NCBI GenBank assembly: GCA_023426625.1
Contig: JAFAAJ010000045.1
Location: 1 to 11,219, forward strand
DNA from: Bacteroidota bacterium
Lineage (GTDB): Bacteria; Bacteroidota; Bacteroidia; Flavobacteriales; Weeksellaceae
DNA: 11,219 nucleotides
Reading direction: 5' to 3'
The first letter of the stretch is position 1; each line of letters opens with the position of its first letter. Of this stretch, positions 1 to 7,066 are shown in pieces. The notes beneath the pieces were generated by a model, which was given only the letters and a program-made list of their open reading frames with translations, did no database searches and was not told the DNA's origin. A program made the position numbers and the translations under genes.

Positions 1-50
1 CCTCTTACCAGAATGAAAATCTGAGGTCCTAACCGATAGACGAACGGGCC
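1..50 (-). tRNA. tRNA-Glu(UUC), 3' part outside the window
   Basis: On the minus strand the 5' half of a tRNA starts at base 50 with GGCCCGTTCG. It has a D arm (GTCTATCGGTTAGGAC) and an anticodon arm TCAGA-TTTTCAT-TCTGG, whose seven-base loop gives anticodon TTC, read as glutamate. The variable loop and T arm lie beyond the left edge. It begins only 10 bases after the rpsT stop on the same strand and no promoter box is visible between them, so it is probably co-transcribed with rpsT. It differs at about 11 of the 50 visible positions from the second tRNA-Glu at 2577-2648. Confidence 0.9.
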
Positions 51-60
51 AACTATACTT

Positions 61-315
61 TTACGCTAATTTATTAACGTGCTTTGTTAATTTGCTTTTC
101 AAGTTAGCTGCTTTGTTTTTGTGGATAATGTTTTTCTTAGCTAATTTATCCAACAAAGAGATAACCTTTGGCAATTGCTCTGCAGCAGCAGCTTTATCCT
201 CCTCATTTCTTAATACCTTCATAGCTGTTCTAGCAGTCTTGTGGTAGTATCTGTTACGAAGTTTTCTAGCTTCGTTTTGTCTAATTCTTTTTAATGCTGA
301 TTTATGATTTGCCAT
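61..315 (-). CDS. rpsT: 30S ribosomal protein S20
   Basis: Small-subunit ribosomal protein S20, which binds 16S rRNA early in 30S assembly. The protein is 84 residues, normal for the family, very rich in Lys and Arg, and starts with the hallmark MANHKSALKRIRQNE. A RNRYYHKTARTAMK segment follows around residues 20-33, as does a Lys-rich helical tail ending in KLTKHVNKLA. An in-frame ATG exists at base 336, but the ATG at 315-313 gives the universal MANHKSA start; the upstream one would also overlap the -7 promoter box at 334-341, so 315 is chosen. The gene has a good Bacteroidota promoter directly upstream and is followed 10 bases later by tRNA-Glu, so the two are likely one transcript. E. coli S20 is autoregulated at translation; nothing here shows whether that applies. 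Confidence 0.97.
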   Translation of the reverse strand: MANHKSALKRIRQNEARKLRNRYYHKTARTAMKVLRNEEDKAAAAEQLPKVISLLDKLAKKNIIHKNKAANLKSKLTKHVNKLA

Positions 316-1144
316 ATCGTTCAAATGTGAGTGCAAAAGTATAAACTTTTTTTTTATCCACCAAATTTATTTTTCAAAAATTTTAATTTTTTTGAGATAG
401 ATATTCTCCAGGTTTATAGATCGCTTGCTCTTTTTAAATTTCTGTTTCTTTTCACTATTTCTCTGGTCGTTCTAATAACCATTATTCTCCGACTAAGAAG
501 AATTGAGGTTGCAAAATTAATAATTTTTTTTGAAATTTCAATATAGGTTGTTTATTCTTTTTAGGAATGAATTGAAGTTTTTGTTTATCCAAAGAATAGT
601 CTTTAATTTTCAGTGATTTATGCAAGGGATCGGTTTTAAGCAATTAATATTTCATGATATAAATTGTATGTCGAGGAGCTATATAAAGTAGTATTAATAT
701 CTCTGTTCCATCAATGTCCGTGTTAATTGAAGCTGTAAGACCTTCCAAGGGATAGTTTGAAAAGGATTTTTGATGGGAATAACTAATATAATTTGAGATA
801 AATAATCCATAAAGTTTAAGATGGAGAAATAACGAACAGATAAACTATGATTTAAAGGAATGCTTGAAAACAAGGTTGAAATTCAGAATTGAGAAATCAC
901 GAAAATCTCTCCCTTTTCTGAAAACGATCAGAAATTAGACAGTGTTCACTCTGATTGTGAACTTTTGGTTTAGGAAAGAAAGTTGCTAATTCGACAAAAG
1001 ACCTTTTAGAAATGGTTGGAAAGGAATTTTTAGAAGTGCTAGAAGCGATAAAGAATGGAAGATTAGCAAATTATTTAAAGACCAAATTTAATCAAATGTT
1101 AAGAAGGTTCCTCATGGATATTTGAATATTGAAGAATAATTCAC
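316..1144. other. Long AT-rich stretch without a clear gene
   Basis: About 830 bases between the rpsT start and an orphan terminator. It is AT-rich with poly-T tracts at the left end (347-420) and stop codons in all frames at short intervals. The frame 331-546 is low-complexity and gives a hydrophobic but unconvincing peptide. Two open segments look slightly more protein-like: 961-1122 on plus (54 codons after a TGA, rich in charged helix-forming residues, ending MLRRFLMDI) and 844-644 on minus (67 codons without an early start). I recognise neither. The stretch may hold a decayed gene or a small RNA, but nothing is proven. Confidence 0.5.
334..364 (-). promoter_or_regulatory. Bacteroidota-type promoter of rpsT
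   Basis: Read on the minus strand, TTG at 364-362 and TACTTTTG at 341-334 are separated by 20 bases, matching the TTG-N19-21-TAnnTTTG promoter of Bacteroidota. The box ends 18 bases before the rpsT ATG, implying a short leader of about a dozen bases. The element match is direct; its use as a promoter is inferred. Confidence 0.7.
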
Positions 1145-1175
1145 AAAAAGAGGCTGGAAAAACAGTCTTTTTTTT
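1145..1175 (+). terminator. Orphan rightward intrinsic terminator
   Basis: AAAAGAGGCTG (about 1146-1156) pairs with CAGTCTTTTT (from 1163) around a six-base loop, with two G-U pairs, and the right arm runs into an eight-base T tract (1168-1175). This is a rho-independent terminator for rightward transcription. No recognised rightward gene lies upstream, so what it terminates is unknown. It ends only 21 bases before the WG-repeat gene. Confidence 0.65.
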
Positions 1176-1184
1176 ACCTTTACT

Positions 1185-1192
1185 TAAATTTG
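1185..1192 (+). promoter_or_regulatory. Possible -7 box of the WG-repeat gene
   Basis: TAAATTTG fits TAnnTTTG exactly, but only four bases separate it from the ATG at 1197 and no TTG lies at the expected distance upstream (that position falls in the terminator T tract). If real, the mRNA would be leaderless or nearly so. It may equally be a chance match. Confidence 0.3.
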
Positions 1193-1196
1193 TTTC

Positions 1197-2027
1197 ATGA
1201 AAAATTTTATTTTAATTTTTATATTACTTACTTCAAATATATTTTCTCAAAATTTAAAAAAGAATGAATTACTAATCCCATACAGAGATGGGAATCTTTG
1301 GGGATTTTGTGATACTTTAGGTGTTGTGAAAGTAAAACCATTCGTAAAGTATATGGGAAAATTTACGATTGATTCAGATTTTATGGGGAGTTATATAATT
1401 AAAAACAATAACAAGTTTTCTATTATCAATCAATATAAAAAGACTCTGCTTCATGAAATTGATGTAGATTCTCTTGAGATTTCAAATTTCTCCAATGAAA
1501 TTTTAGTTTACAAGAATAATAAAGTTGGATTATTAAAAGATTTTAAAAGCTTCATCCCAATAGAGTATGATAATATATCCTTAGTTGCAAATGAAAGTTT
1601 TTCCATTAGAAAAAATGGGAAAGCTGGATTAATTAACTCAAAAGGAAAAATGATTATTCCTACTCAATATTCATATATAGGATGGCCTAGAGAAGAAAAC
1701 AAAGATCAAACTAAATTCGATTGGGTTGCTTTTATGGGATTTGATGAAGAAAAAATATTTACAGATGATAAAGTCTTAGAAGATAAAAAACCAAAATTAA
1801 ATTCAGGATATACTGTTTATGCTAGTGGAGGAAGCAGAAAAGAATATGACAAAAGACTGAATGAGTATAAAAAAATTGAAAAGCTGTATGGTGAAATAGT
1901 TAGCGTTTCTGGTGATTTTGTAATAATAAAAAATGGAAAACAGCATCGTGTTTATTCAATGAGCAAAAGTAAATTCATATTAGAAAATGATGATATTATA
2001 GATATATTTCCTTCAAACCATGGTTAG
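1197..2027 (+). CDS. Exported WG-repeat protein, cut by an in-frame TAG
   Basis: 276 residues as it stands. An N-terminal signal peptide (KNFILIFILLTSNIFSQ, residues 2-18, cleavage probably before Q18) predicts export. WG-repeat units (about 25 residues, x-G-K/L-W/x-G-L-I/F ... IxPxxYxxI) are visible at residues 30-52 (with W35-G36), 106-127 (NKVGLL...IPIEYDNI) and 138-161 (GKAGLI...IIPTQYSYI). The segment 170-235 is charged and not repeat-like. WG-repeat proteins are common in Bacteroidota; their exact roles are mostly unknown and binding or surface functions are assumed. The frame stays fully open after the TAG at 2025-2027 for 96 more codons with further WG-like units, so the gene is almost certainly a longer protein interrupted by a nonsense codon. 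Codons are very AT-rich compared with the genes after 2700, which suggests a fast-evolving or acquired gene. Confidence 0.75.
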   Translation: MKNFILIFILLTSNIFSQNLKKNELLIPYRDGNLWGFCDTLGVVKVKPFVKYMGKFTIDSDFMGSYIIKNNNKFSIINQYKKTLLHEIDVDSLEISNFSNEILVYKNNKVGLLKDFKSFIPIEYDNISLVANESFSIRKNGKAGLINSKGKMIIPTQYSYIGWPREENKDQTKFDWVAFMGFDEEKIFTDDKVLEDKKPKLNSGYTVYASGGSRKEYDKRLNEYKKIEKLYGEIVSVSGDFVIIKNGKQHRVYSMSKSKFILENDDIIDIFPSNHG

Positions 2028-2318
2028 AATAATAAGTTTGGTCTCATTGATGAGGCAGGTAAAATACTGCTCGATTTTGCATATGATAAAATAAAATACA
2101 AGCTTAATGGAATTTGCTTAATCGAAAAAGATGGCAAAAAAGGACTATTCATTCTTAATTCTATTTATAAAACAATTGAGCCAAAATATAAAGAAATAAA
2201 AATTTTAGAGCCTGTCTCAATCAATAATCATTGGCAGTTTGGGCTATTTGAGGTAACAATAACAAATGACAAAAAAGGGTTGCTTGGCGAAAATGGGATA
2301 GAATATTTTAAAAATTGA
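2028..2318 (+). pseudogene. C-terminal part of the WG-repeat gene beyond the TAG
   Basis: The same reading frame as 1197-2024 continues from 2028 without another stop until TGA at 2316-2318. It encodes 96 residues with the missing repeat units: NNKFGLIDEAGKILLDF followed by AYDKIKY, then EKDGKKGLFIL with IEPKYKEIKI, then NDKKGLLGENGIEYF. The first unit begins exactly at the stop, so the TAG falls at the entrance of a repeat. There is no ATG in the segment, so it cannot easily be a separate gene. A single substitution (for example AAG or CAG to TAG) explains the break. The whole ancestral gene would be 1197-2318, 373 residues. It is either a recent pseudogene or a gene read through at low level. 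Confidence 0.75.
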
Positions 2319-2525
2319 ATTATTAATTTTAAAATTGGGAAATAAAAGCTCAAACAGTACCATTTTTTGATTGAAAATATACCCATATTCACAAAATAGG
2401 TTATCGCAGTATGTCCGAAGAAATGTGTTTAGATTGGTTAATAAAATATTTTCGAAACTCACCCTGTACAAAACGTGTACTAGCGTTCTTTTAAAATTCG
2501 TGAAGATTCCGTTGACTTTTGGAAT
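2319..2525. other. Gap between the WG-repeat gene and the tRNA terminator
   Basis: About 200 AT-rich bases. Short open frames exist on both strands (for example 2411-2494 on plus, 27 codons), but none has a recognisable product or a good start context. No terminator for the rightward WG-repeat gene is visible except, possibly, the hairpin at 2531-2560, whose T tract lies on the other strand. Confidence 0.4.
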
Positions 2526-2560
2526 AAAAAAATCCCTGAATCTTGTATTGATCAGGGATT
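2526..2560 (-). terminator. Intrinsic terminator of the second tRNA-Glu
   Basis: A perfect 9-bp inverted repeat, AATCCCTGA (2531-2539) and TCAGGGATT (2552-2560), encloses a 12-base loop. On the minus strand it is followed by seven T's (2532-2526). It lies 16 bases past the 3' end of the tRNA at 2577, as expected for the end of its primary transcript. Confidence 0.8.
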
Positions 2561-2576
2561 GAGTGGTGTCGTTGAG

Positions 2577-2648
2577 TAGCCTATAGGGGAATCGAACCCC
2601 TGTTGCAAGAATGAAAATCTTGAGTCCTGACCACTAGACGAATAGGCC
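2577..2648 (-). tRNA. tRNA-Glu(UUC)
   Basis: A complete 72-base cloverleaf on the minus strand. The acceptor stem GGCCTAT pairs with ATAGGCT (first pair G-U). It has D arm GTCTAGTGGTCAGGAC, anticodon stem CAAGA/TCTTG with loop TTTTCAT (anticodon TTC, glutamate), T arm AGGGG-TTCGATT-CCCCT, and A as discriminator. The CCA end is not encoded. It has its own promoter and terminator, so it is a stand-alone unit lying 58 bases beyond the stop of the amidase gene on the same strand. Confidence 0.96.
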
Positions 2649-2662
2649 AAATTTTGAGGTTG

Positions 2663-2692
2663 CAAAAGTATAAATTAACTTTTAAACTTCAA
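2663..2692 (-). promoter_or_regulatory. Bacteroidota-type promoter of tRNA-Glu
   Basis: On the minus strand TTG at 2692-2690 (inside TTTTG) and TACTTTTG at 2670-2663 are 19 bases apart, an exact fit to the TTG-N19-21-TAnnTTTG consensus. The box ends 14 bases before the tRNA 5' end. The core GCAAAAGTATAAA (plus-strand reading) is identical to that of the rpsT promoter at 333-345. Confidence 0.7.
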
Positions 2693-2706
2693 AATTATTT
2701 CGTTGC

Positions 2707-3996
2707 CTATTTGTAAACTTTCTGGATCACAGTATTCTTAATGCCTTTGCTTTCAATCTCTTTCTGTAGTTTTACGGCATCTTCCAATGTATATACTTTT
2801 CCGTGTGTATAGTAGAAGGTTCCGTTTTCTTTCTTCCTTTCCACATCTTTCAGGGCCTGGAAGATTAGTGAATTGCTGCTCAGCTTATCACCTCCTACAA
2901 ATACTTCAATCGTATAATAGCCGTTGCTTATTTTTTGATTAGGCATAAATCCTACTGCATACGCATTCCTGAATCCTGCATCTTTAGCTGTTTTCAGATT
3001 AATGTCTTTCACGGATGCCATATTGGTTACTCCGTAGTAATATTTATACTGTCCGTTCTCTTTGATAGGAAGAATATAATTCAGACCTTTTAAGGCAGGA
3101 TCGTTGTCATTATATTTATTAGGCGAACTCATTAATAAGATCCTGAAGTCGTTTTTCAAAGGAACTTCTGCCGGTTTTTCAGGTTCCGGTTTTTTGACAT
3201 TTGCAGTAACTCCGGATTTACGGTCTATTGCTTTTTTATAATCAATGATTGCATTATATATACTTTGTGAAATTTCTTCCTGTCCTTTTTCTGACGCCAG
3301 ATAATGGCTTTCTTCAGGATGATTGATGAATCCGGTTTCTATAAGAACGGAAGGCATCGCATTCATACGAAGTACGTGTAGGTTCTTTTGAAAAACACCT
3401 CTTGAAAATCTTTTGTCCTTATTTACAAAGTTATTTTCTACCAACCCTCCCAGTAAGAGACTGGATTCGAGGTATTTGCTTTGTTGCAGTTTCAGGGCGA
3501 TCAAAGATTCGGGAGAACTCGGGTCATAAGAACCGAATATCTGCTTATCTTTTTCGTCCAGGTAAATCACGTCATTTTCTCTTTTTGCCACCTCAAGATT
3601 GGTGTCATTTTGGTCAGGTCCCTGTACATACGTCTCTGTTCCGTATGCGGTAGGTCTCACAGAAGAATTACAGTGAATCGAAACAAAAAGATCTGCTTTA
3701 CTTCTGTTGGCAAGGTTCGTTCTGTCGGAAAGAGACGGGAACTCATCAAACTTTCGGGTGTAGATGACCTTGAAATCTTTATTTTTTTCCAGCATGCTTC
3801 CTACTTTAAGGACAATAGCCAGAGTAATGTCTTTTTCAGAGATTCTTCCAATATCGCTATAGGTTCTGTTGGCTCCGTGATCACTTCCTCCGTGTCCTGC
3901 GTCCAGAACTATGGTGAACTTTTTTTGTGAGAAAACAAAGACGTTAACGAATATGAGGAGAAATGATAAAATTATTTTAAAATTTTGTTTGCGCAT
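2707..3996 (-). CDS. Periplasmic N-acetylmuramoyl-L-alanine amidase (Amidase_3) with C-terminal SPOR-like region
   Basis: A zinc amidase that cuts the amide bond between N-acetylmuramic acid and the L-Ala of the stem peptide, needed for daughter-cell separation and wall remodelling. The 429-residue protein begins with a signal peptide (residues 1-24, ending FVFSQ). The Amidase_3 domain covers about 27-250, with zinc ligands H35 (VLDAGHGGSD), E54 (ISEKDI) and H108 (SIHCNS) and catalytic E220 (VLIETGF), so all key residues are present. An insertion at about 126-200 precedes the last strand, as in AmiA/B/C-type enzymes. A Pro/Lys/Glu-rich linker (about 262-280) leads to a region (about 283-429) with two alpha/beta units; the last (YYTHGKVYTLEDAVKLQKEI) resembles a SPOR peptidoglycan-binding fold, which is inferred. 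The start is the ATG that gives the signal peptide. Transcription diverges from the LptD-like gene; a near-match -7 box TAATTTTT lies at 4015-4008. Confidence 0.93.
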   Translation of the reverse strand: MRKQNFKIILSFLLIFVNVFVFSQKKFTIVLDAGHGGSDHGANRTYSDIGRISEKDITLAIVLKVGSMLEKNKDFKVIYTRKFDEFPSLSDRTNLANRSKADLFVSIHCNSSVRPTAYGTETYVQGPDQNDTNLEVAKRENDVIYLDEKDKQIFGSYDPSSPESLIALKLQQSKYLESSLLLGGLVENNFVNKDKRFSRGVFQKNLHVLRMNAMPSVLIETGFINHPEESHYLASEKGQEEISQSIYNAIIDYKKAIDRKSGVTANVKKPEPEKPAEVPLKNDFRILLMSSPNKYNDNDPALKGLNYILPIKENGQYKYYYGVTNMASVKDINLKTAKDAGFRNAYAVGFMPNQKISNGYYTIEVFVGGDKLSSNSLIFQALKDVERKKENGTFYYTHGKVYTLEDAVKLQKEIESKGIKNTVIQKVYK

Positions 3997-4018
3997 CTTA
4001 CAGTTTTAAAAATTATAT

Positions 4019-4026
4019 TAATTTTG
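4019..4026 (+). promoter_or_regulatory. Probable -7 box of the LptD-like gene
   Basis: TAATTTTG fits TAnnTTTG and ends 23 bases before the TTG start codon at 4050. No TTG lies at the usual upstream distance; the nearest, at 3989-3991, is too far. The gap of 53 bases between the divergent starts must carry both promoters, so opposite transcription complexes would overlap. Confidence 0.45.
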
Positions 4027-4049
4027 AGCCTTAATTATATAGAATAAAA

Positions 4050-6635
4050 TTGGCCAAAACCGTCCTCAAAAATATATTACAAATTTCAATTATCCTAATT
4101 TTTAACAATTTTTTAGCACAGAAAAACCCTGAAAAATTGCCTAAAAATGCGGTAATTGATACTATTCCTAAACAAGATACTATTGTTTTAAAAAAAGAGT
4201 CATTGGAAGATGTACTGCGTACAAAAGCTGATGACCAGCGCAGGGATGTTCCCAAAAAGATGACTTTCCTGAACAAAAATGCGCAGGTAAAGTATCAGGA
4301 TATGCAGATTGATGCGGATTATATTTCTATTGATGATAACAGAAATCTGATCTTTGCACGAGGAAAACAGGATTCTTTAGGCAGAATAATAGAACCTGTA
4401 ATCACTATGCAGGGCGGGAAAAAATATGAAACAGATCAGTTTCAATACAATACAAAAACGAGACAGGCAATCGCCTTCAATGCAAGAACGGAAGAAAGCG
4501 AAGGAGTAATTGTTGCCAACAAGACCAAAAAATACAATGATTCCGTTTTTGCCATGAGAAATGGTATTTATACCACGGATGAATATTTTATCAAGAAAAA
4601 AGATACGGCAGCAGATTATCATTTATTAGCATCCAACATAAAACTGATCAAAGGGAAAAATAAATCCCAGATCGTAACGGGACCTATCCAAATGTATATT
4701 GAAAGGGTTCCTACACCTCTGATCATGCCCTTTGCGATTCTCCCTTTTTCAGACAAAAGATCAGCCGGTATTTTGATCCCGAGTTTCGGAGAAAGACAGG
4801 ATGTCGGTTTTTTCCTGAACAGTTTAGGGTATTATCAGCCGATTGGAGAACATTTTGACCTTAAGATCCTTGCCGATATTTATACTAAAGGAAGCTGGAA
4901 TTTAAGACCGGAAATGAACTACGTGAAAAAATACCGCTACTCAGGGAATTTTTCTGCAGATATAGGAACAACGGTGAGAGGGATAAAAGGGTTGGACGAT
5001 TACTCTAAAAACAGCACTTACAGGATTGCGTGGAGACATACACAGGATACAAAGTCAAATCCGTTCCTTAATTTTTCTGCTTCGGTGGATCTGGTAAGTA
5101 CAAAGTTCTATAACAATACAGTCAATAATAATTATATTTTCAATCAGAATGTATTGAATACTCAGCAGAACTCGACGGTTACCGTTACCAAAAGATTTTT
5201 GAAGCTGCCGATTACTATTACCGGAACGGCTTCCTATTCTCAGAATTTTGCTACAGGACTTGCAGACCTGCGTTTACCGCAAATGAATGTTGCCGTTAAT
5301 CAGTTTTATTTATTTGGCTCAAAAACAGGAGTAAGGCAGGGACTATTGGAAAATTTAACCGTAAATACAGGTTTTAATTTTACCAATTTTGTAAATACGG
5401 AAGAAGGAGAGCTTTTCAAAAAAGAGATGTGGGAGAAAATGCAGACAGGTCTTAAGAATAATATTGCCTTAGGAACCAATACAACGGTAGCGAAATATTT
5501 CACATTCAGTTTGGGTGCCAATATTGATAATGCCTTAACCACAAAAACGCTTAACAGATTTTATGATCCCGTACAGAATGTTGTTGTGGATGAAGTTAAC
5601 AAAAAGATCTCCGGATATTCTACATTTACTTCTACAGCAAGTGTTCAGACAACACTTTACGGAATGCTTAAATTTAAGAAAGGTTCTGTTATAGAAGCGG
5701 TGCGACACATGATGACGCCAAGCATAGGATTTACCTATTCACCTGATTTTGGCGATACAAAGTTCGGATATTACCAGAATTATTATAATGCAAACGGAGC
5801 CTTAACTCCATATTCAATATTTGAAAAAGGAATTGTTGGAACTCCTTCCAGCGGAATGGTGGGAGCTTTAGGATTCAATATTGGAAATAATATTGAGATG
5901 AAAGTAAAATCCAAAAAAGATTCTACAGGGGTGAAGAAAATAAAAATCTTTGAATCTTTAAACCTTTCCGGAAATTATAATTTCGCCGCAAAAGATCACC
6001 CTTGGTCTATATTTACGATCAATGGTCAGTCGTCTTTCTTTGATAACAAACTGAGTGTAAATACAAGCTTATCATTAGATCCATATAGAATAGATTACTT
6101 ACCCGGGCAGGAAACTGGTTTCAGAACGGAAGAATTTGGACATTTTAGTGTTCAGGGATTCAATGTTCAGTTGTCGTATCCTTTGAGCAGTGAACTGTTT
6201 GGAGAAAAAGAGGAGTACGAGAAAAAATATTCTTCAAAAGGAGAGATCAGAAATGAGAACTATTACTTCGATGATGATAATTATGCCCGTTTTGATCAGG
6301 CCTGGACTTTAAATGTTAATGCTAATTATGCCTATTCAAGAGGAGCTACCCGTACGGGAAATAAAATAGCTTCTGTGGGATTGGACGGAAGTATCAAGCT
6401 TACTCCTTACTGGAATATTACCGGAAGTACCCATTACGATTTGGTTACCAAAGAACTGGCGTATACAAGAATCGGTTTTTCAAGGGATCAGCGAAGTTTT
6501 ACCATTAATTTTAACTGGGTTCCTTTCGGACAGTATAAGGTATATGACTTCTTTATCGGGATTAAAGCCAATATCCTGAGCGATGCACTTAAATACAAAG
6601 ACAGAAGCTTTACGCAACCGAATGCTCCTTTCTAG
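4050..6635 (+). CDS. lptD: LptD-like LPS-assembly outer-membrane protein
   Basis: Predicted outer-membrane translocon that receives LPS from the periplasmic Lpt bridge and inserts it in the outer leaflet. It is 861 residues long, in the range of Bacteroidota LptD-like proteins and longer than the 784-residue E. coli protein. After a signal peptide (about 1-24, ending NFLAQ) an OstA/LptA-like beta-jellyroll spans about 75-215 (MQIDADYISIDDNRNLIFA, GIYTTDE). The LptD signature follows at about 221-270: PTPLIMPFAILPFSDKRSAG, then ILIPSFGERQDVGF and LGYYQPIG. The remainder is rich in alternating aromatic/polar strands of a beta-barrel. The start is TTG at 4050: an in-frame TAA at 4032 rules out any ATG upstream, and the signal peptide begins right there. 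I find no cysteine in the whole protein, so the inter-domain disulfides of enterobacterial LptD cannot form. It diverges from the amidase and is followed by ridA after 50 bases. Confidence 0.88.
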   Translation: MAKTVLKNILQISIILIFNNFLAQKNPEKLPKNAVIDTIPKQDTIVLKKESLEDVLRTKADDQRRDVPKKMTFLNKNAQVKYQDMQIDADYISIDDNRNLIFARGKQDSLGRIIEPVITMQGGKKYETDQFQYNTKTRQAIAFNARTEESEGVIVANKTKKYNDSVFAMRNGIYTTDEYFIKKKDTAADYHLLASNIKLIKGKNKSQIVTGPIQMYIERVPTPLIMPFAILPFSDKRSAGILIPSFGERQDVGFFLNSLGYYQPIGEHFDLKILADIYTKGSWNLRPEMNYVKKYRYSGNFSADIGTTVRGIKGLDDYSKNSTYRIAWRHTQDTKSNPFLNFSASVDLVSTKFYNNTVNNNYIFNQNVLNTQQNSTVTVTKRFLKLPITITGTASYSQNFATGLADLRLPQMNVAVNQFYLFGSKTGVRQGLLENLTVNTGFNFTNFVNTEEGELFKKEMWEKMQTGLKNNIALGTNTTVAKYFTFSLGANIDNALTTKTLNRFYDPVQNVVVDEVNKKISGYSTFTSTASVQTTLYGMLKFKKGSVIEAVRHMMTPSIGFTYSPDFGDTKFGYYQNYYNANGALTPYSIFEKGIVGTPSSGMVGALGFNIGNNIEMKVKSKKDSTGVKKIKIFESLNLSGNYNFAAKDHPWSIFTINGQSSFFDNKLSVNTSLSLDPYRIDYLPGQETGFRTEEFGHFSVQGFNVQLSYPLSSELFGEKEEYEKKYSSKGEIRNENYYFDDDNYARFDQAWTLNVNANYAYSRGATRTGNKIASVGLDGSIKLTPYWNITGSTHYDLVTKELAYTRIGFSRDQRSFTINFNWVPFGQYKVYDFFIGIKANILSDALKYKDRSFTQPNAPF

Positions 6636-6639
6636 ACCG

Positions 6640-6667
6640 TTGATATAAAATATAAGTTTTATATTTG
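6640..6667 (+). promoter_or_regulatory. Probable ridA promoter overlapped by an AT palindrome
   Basis: TATATTTG (6660-6667) matches TAnnTTTG exactly and ends 18 bases before the ridA ATG. A TTG lies at 6640-6642, 17 bases upstream of the box, slightly short of the usual 19-21. A perfect inverted repeat ATATAAAA (6643-6650) / TTTTATAT (6657-6664) covers the spacer and half of the -7 box; being pure A/T it may be chance or a weak hairpin. Confidence 0.5.
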
Positions 6668-6685
6668 CACCCAAAATAAATTCTA

Positions 6686-7066
6686 ATGAAAAAGATAATC
6701 TCTACAGTTAATGCTCCTGCAGCAATCGGACCTTATTCACAAGCCAACATGGCAAACGGTGTTTTGTATATCTCTGGTCAGATTCCTGTAGATCCGGTAA
6801 CAGGTAAATTGGTAGAAGGAATTGAGAAGGAAACTCATCAGGTAATGAAAAACCTTGAAGCGATCCTTACAGAAGCAGGAATGACTTTCAAAAACGTTGT
6901 AAAAGCTACGATCTTCCTTAAAAACATGGACGATTTCGCTGTAATGAATGACATCTACGCATCATATCTGGATGCAGAAAGCTACCCGGCTCGTGAAACA
7001 GTACAGGTTTCTTGCCTTCCGAAAAATGTAGATATTGAAATCTCTATGATCGCTCACCAGGATTAA
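6686..7066 (+). CDS. ridA: RidA family enamine/imine deaminase
   Basis: Cytosolic enzyme that hydrolyses reactive 2-aminoacrylate and related enamines released by PLP enzymes, protecting those enzymes from damage; the family forms homotrimers. The 126 residues match the usual 125-130. Visible family residues are the N-terminal IGPYSQA (14-20), GVLYISGQIPVDP (25-37), the catalytic Arg R103 in YPARETVQV, and IEI with E118 near the end. Position 105 is Thr where E. coli RidA has Cys107. The ATG at 6686 gives the canonical KKIISTxNAPAAIGPYSQ start. A promoter box lies directly upstream. The stop codon overlaps the ATG of the next membrane protein (TAATG at 7064-7068), so translation of the two is probably coupled. 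Confidence 0.96.
   Translation: MKKIISTVNAPAAIGPYSQANMANGVLYISGQIPVDPVTGKLVEGIEKETHQVMKNLEAILTEAGMTFKNVVKATIFLKNMDDFAVMNDIYASYLDAESYPARETVQVSCLPKNVDIEISMIAHQD

Noticed and set aside
331..546. 71-codon plus-strand frame in front of rpsT
   Set aside because: Low-complexity AT-rich sequence starting inside the rpsT promoter; no family resemblance and no start context.
644..844. 67-codon minus-strand open frame with a protein-like stretch (NYPLEGLTASINTDIDGTE)
   Set aside because: No start codon near its beginning, no recognisable family, and an open frame of this length is easily met by chance in AT-rich DNA. Could be a gene remnant but not supportable.
2411..2494. 27-codon plus-strand mini-frame starting MSEEMCLDWLIKYF
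   Set aside because: Very short, no neighbours in a unit with it, no promoter box at a suitable distance.
2577..2648. Second tRNA as a possible stop-codon suppressor explaining the two in-frame stops
   Set aside because: The loop TTTTCAT gives anticodon TTC, which reads ordinary Glu codons, not UAA or UAG.
3402..3930. Two plus-strand frames opposite the amidase gene
   Set aside because: Antisense shadows of a clearly conserved enzyme with all catalytic residues on the minus strand.
6643..6664. AT-only inverted repeat as a terminator of the LptD-like gene
   Set aside because: The stem is pure A/T with no following T tract and it overlaps the ridA -7 box, so a terminator role is unlikely.
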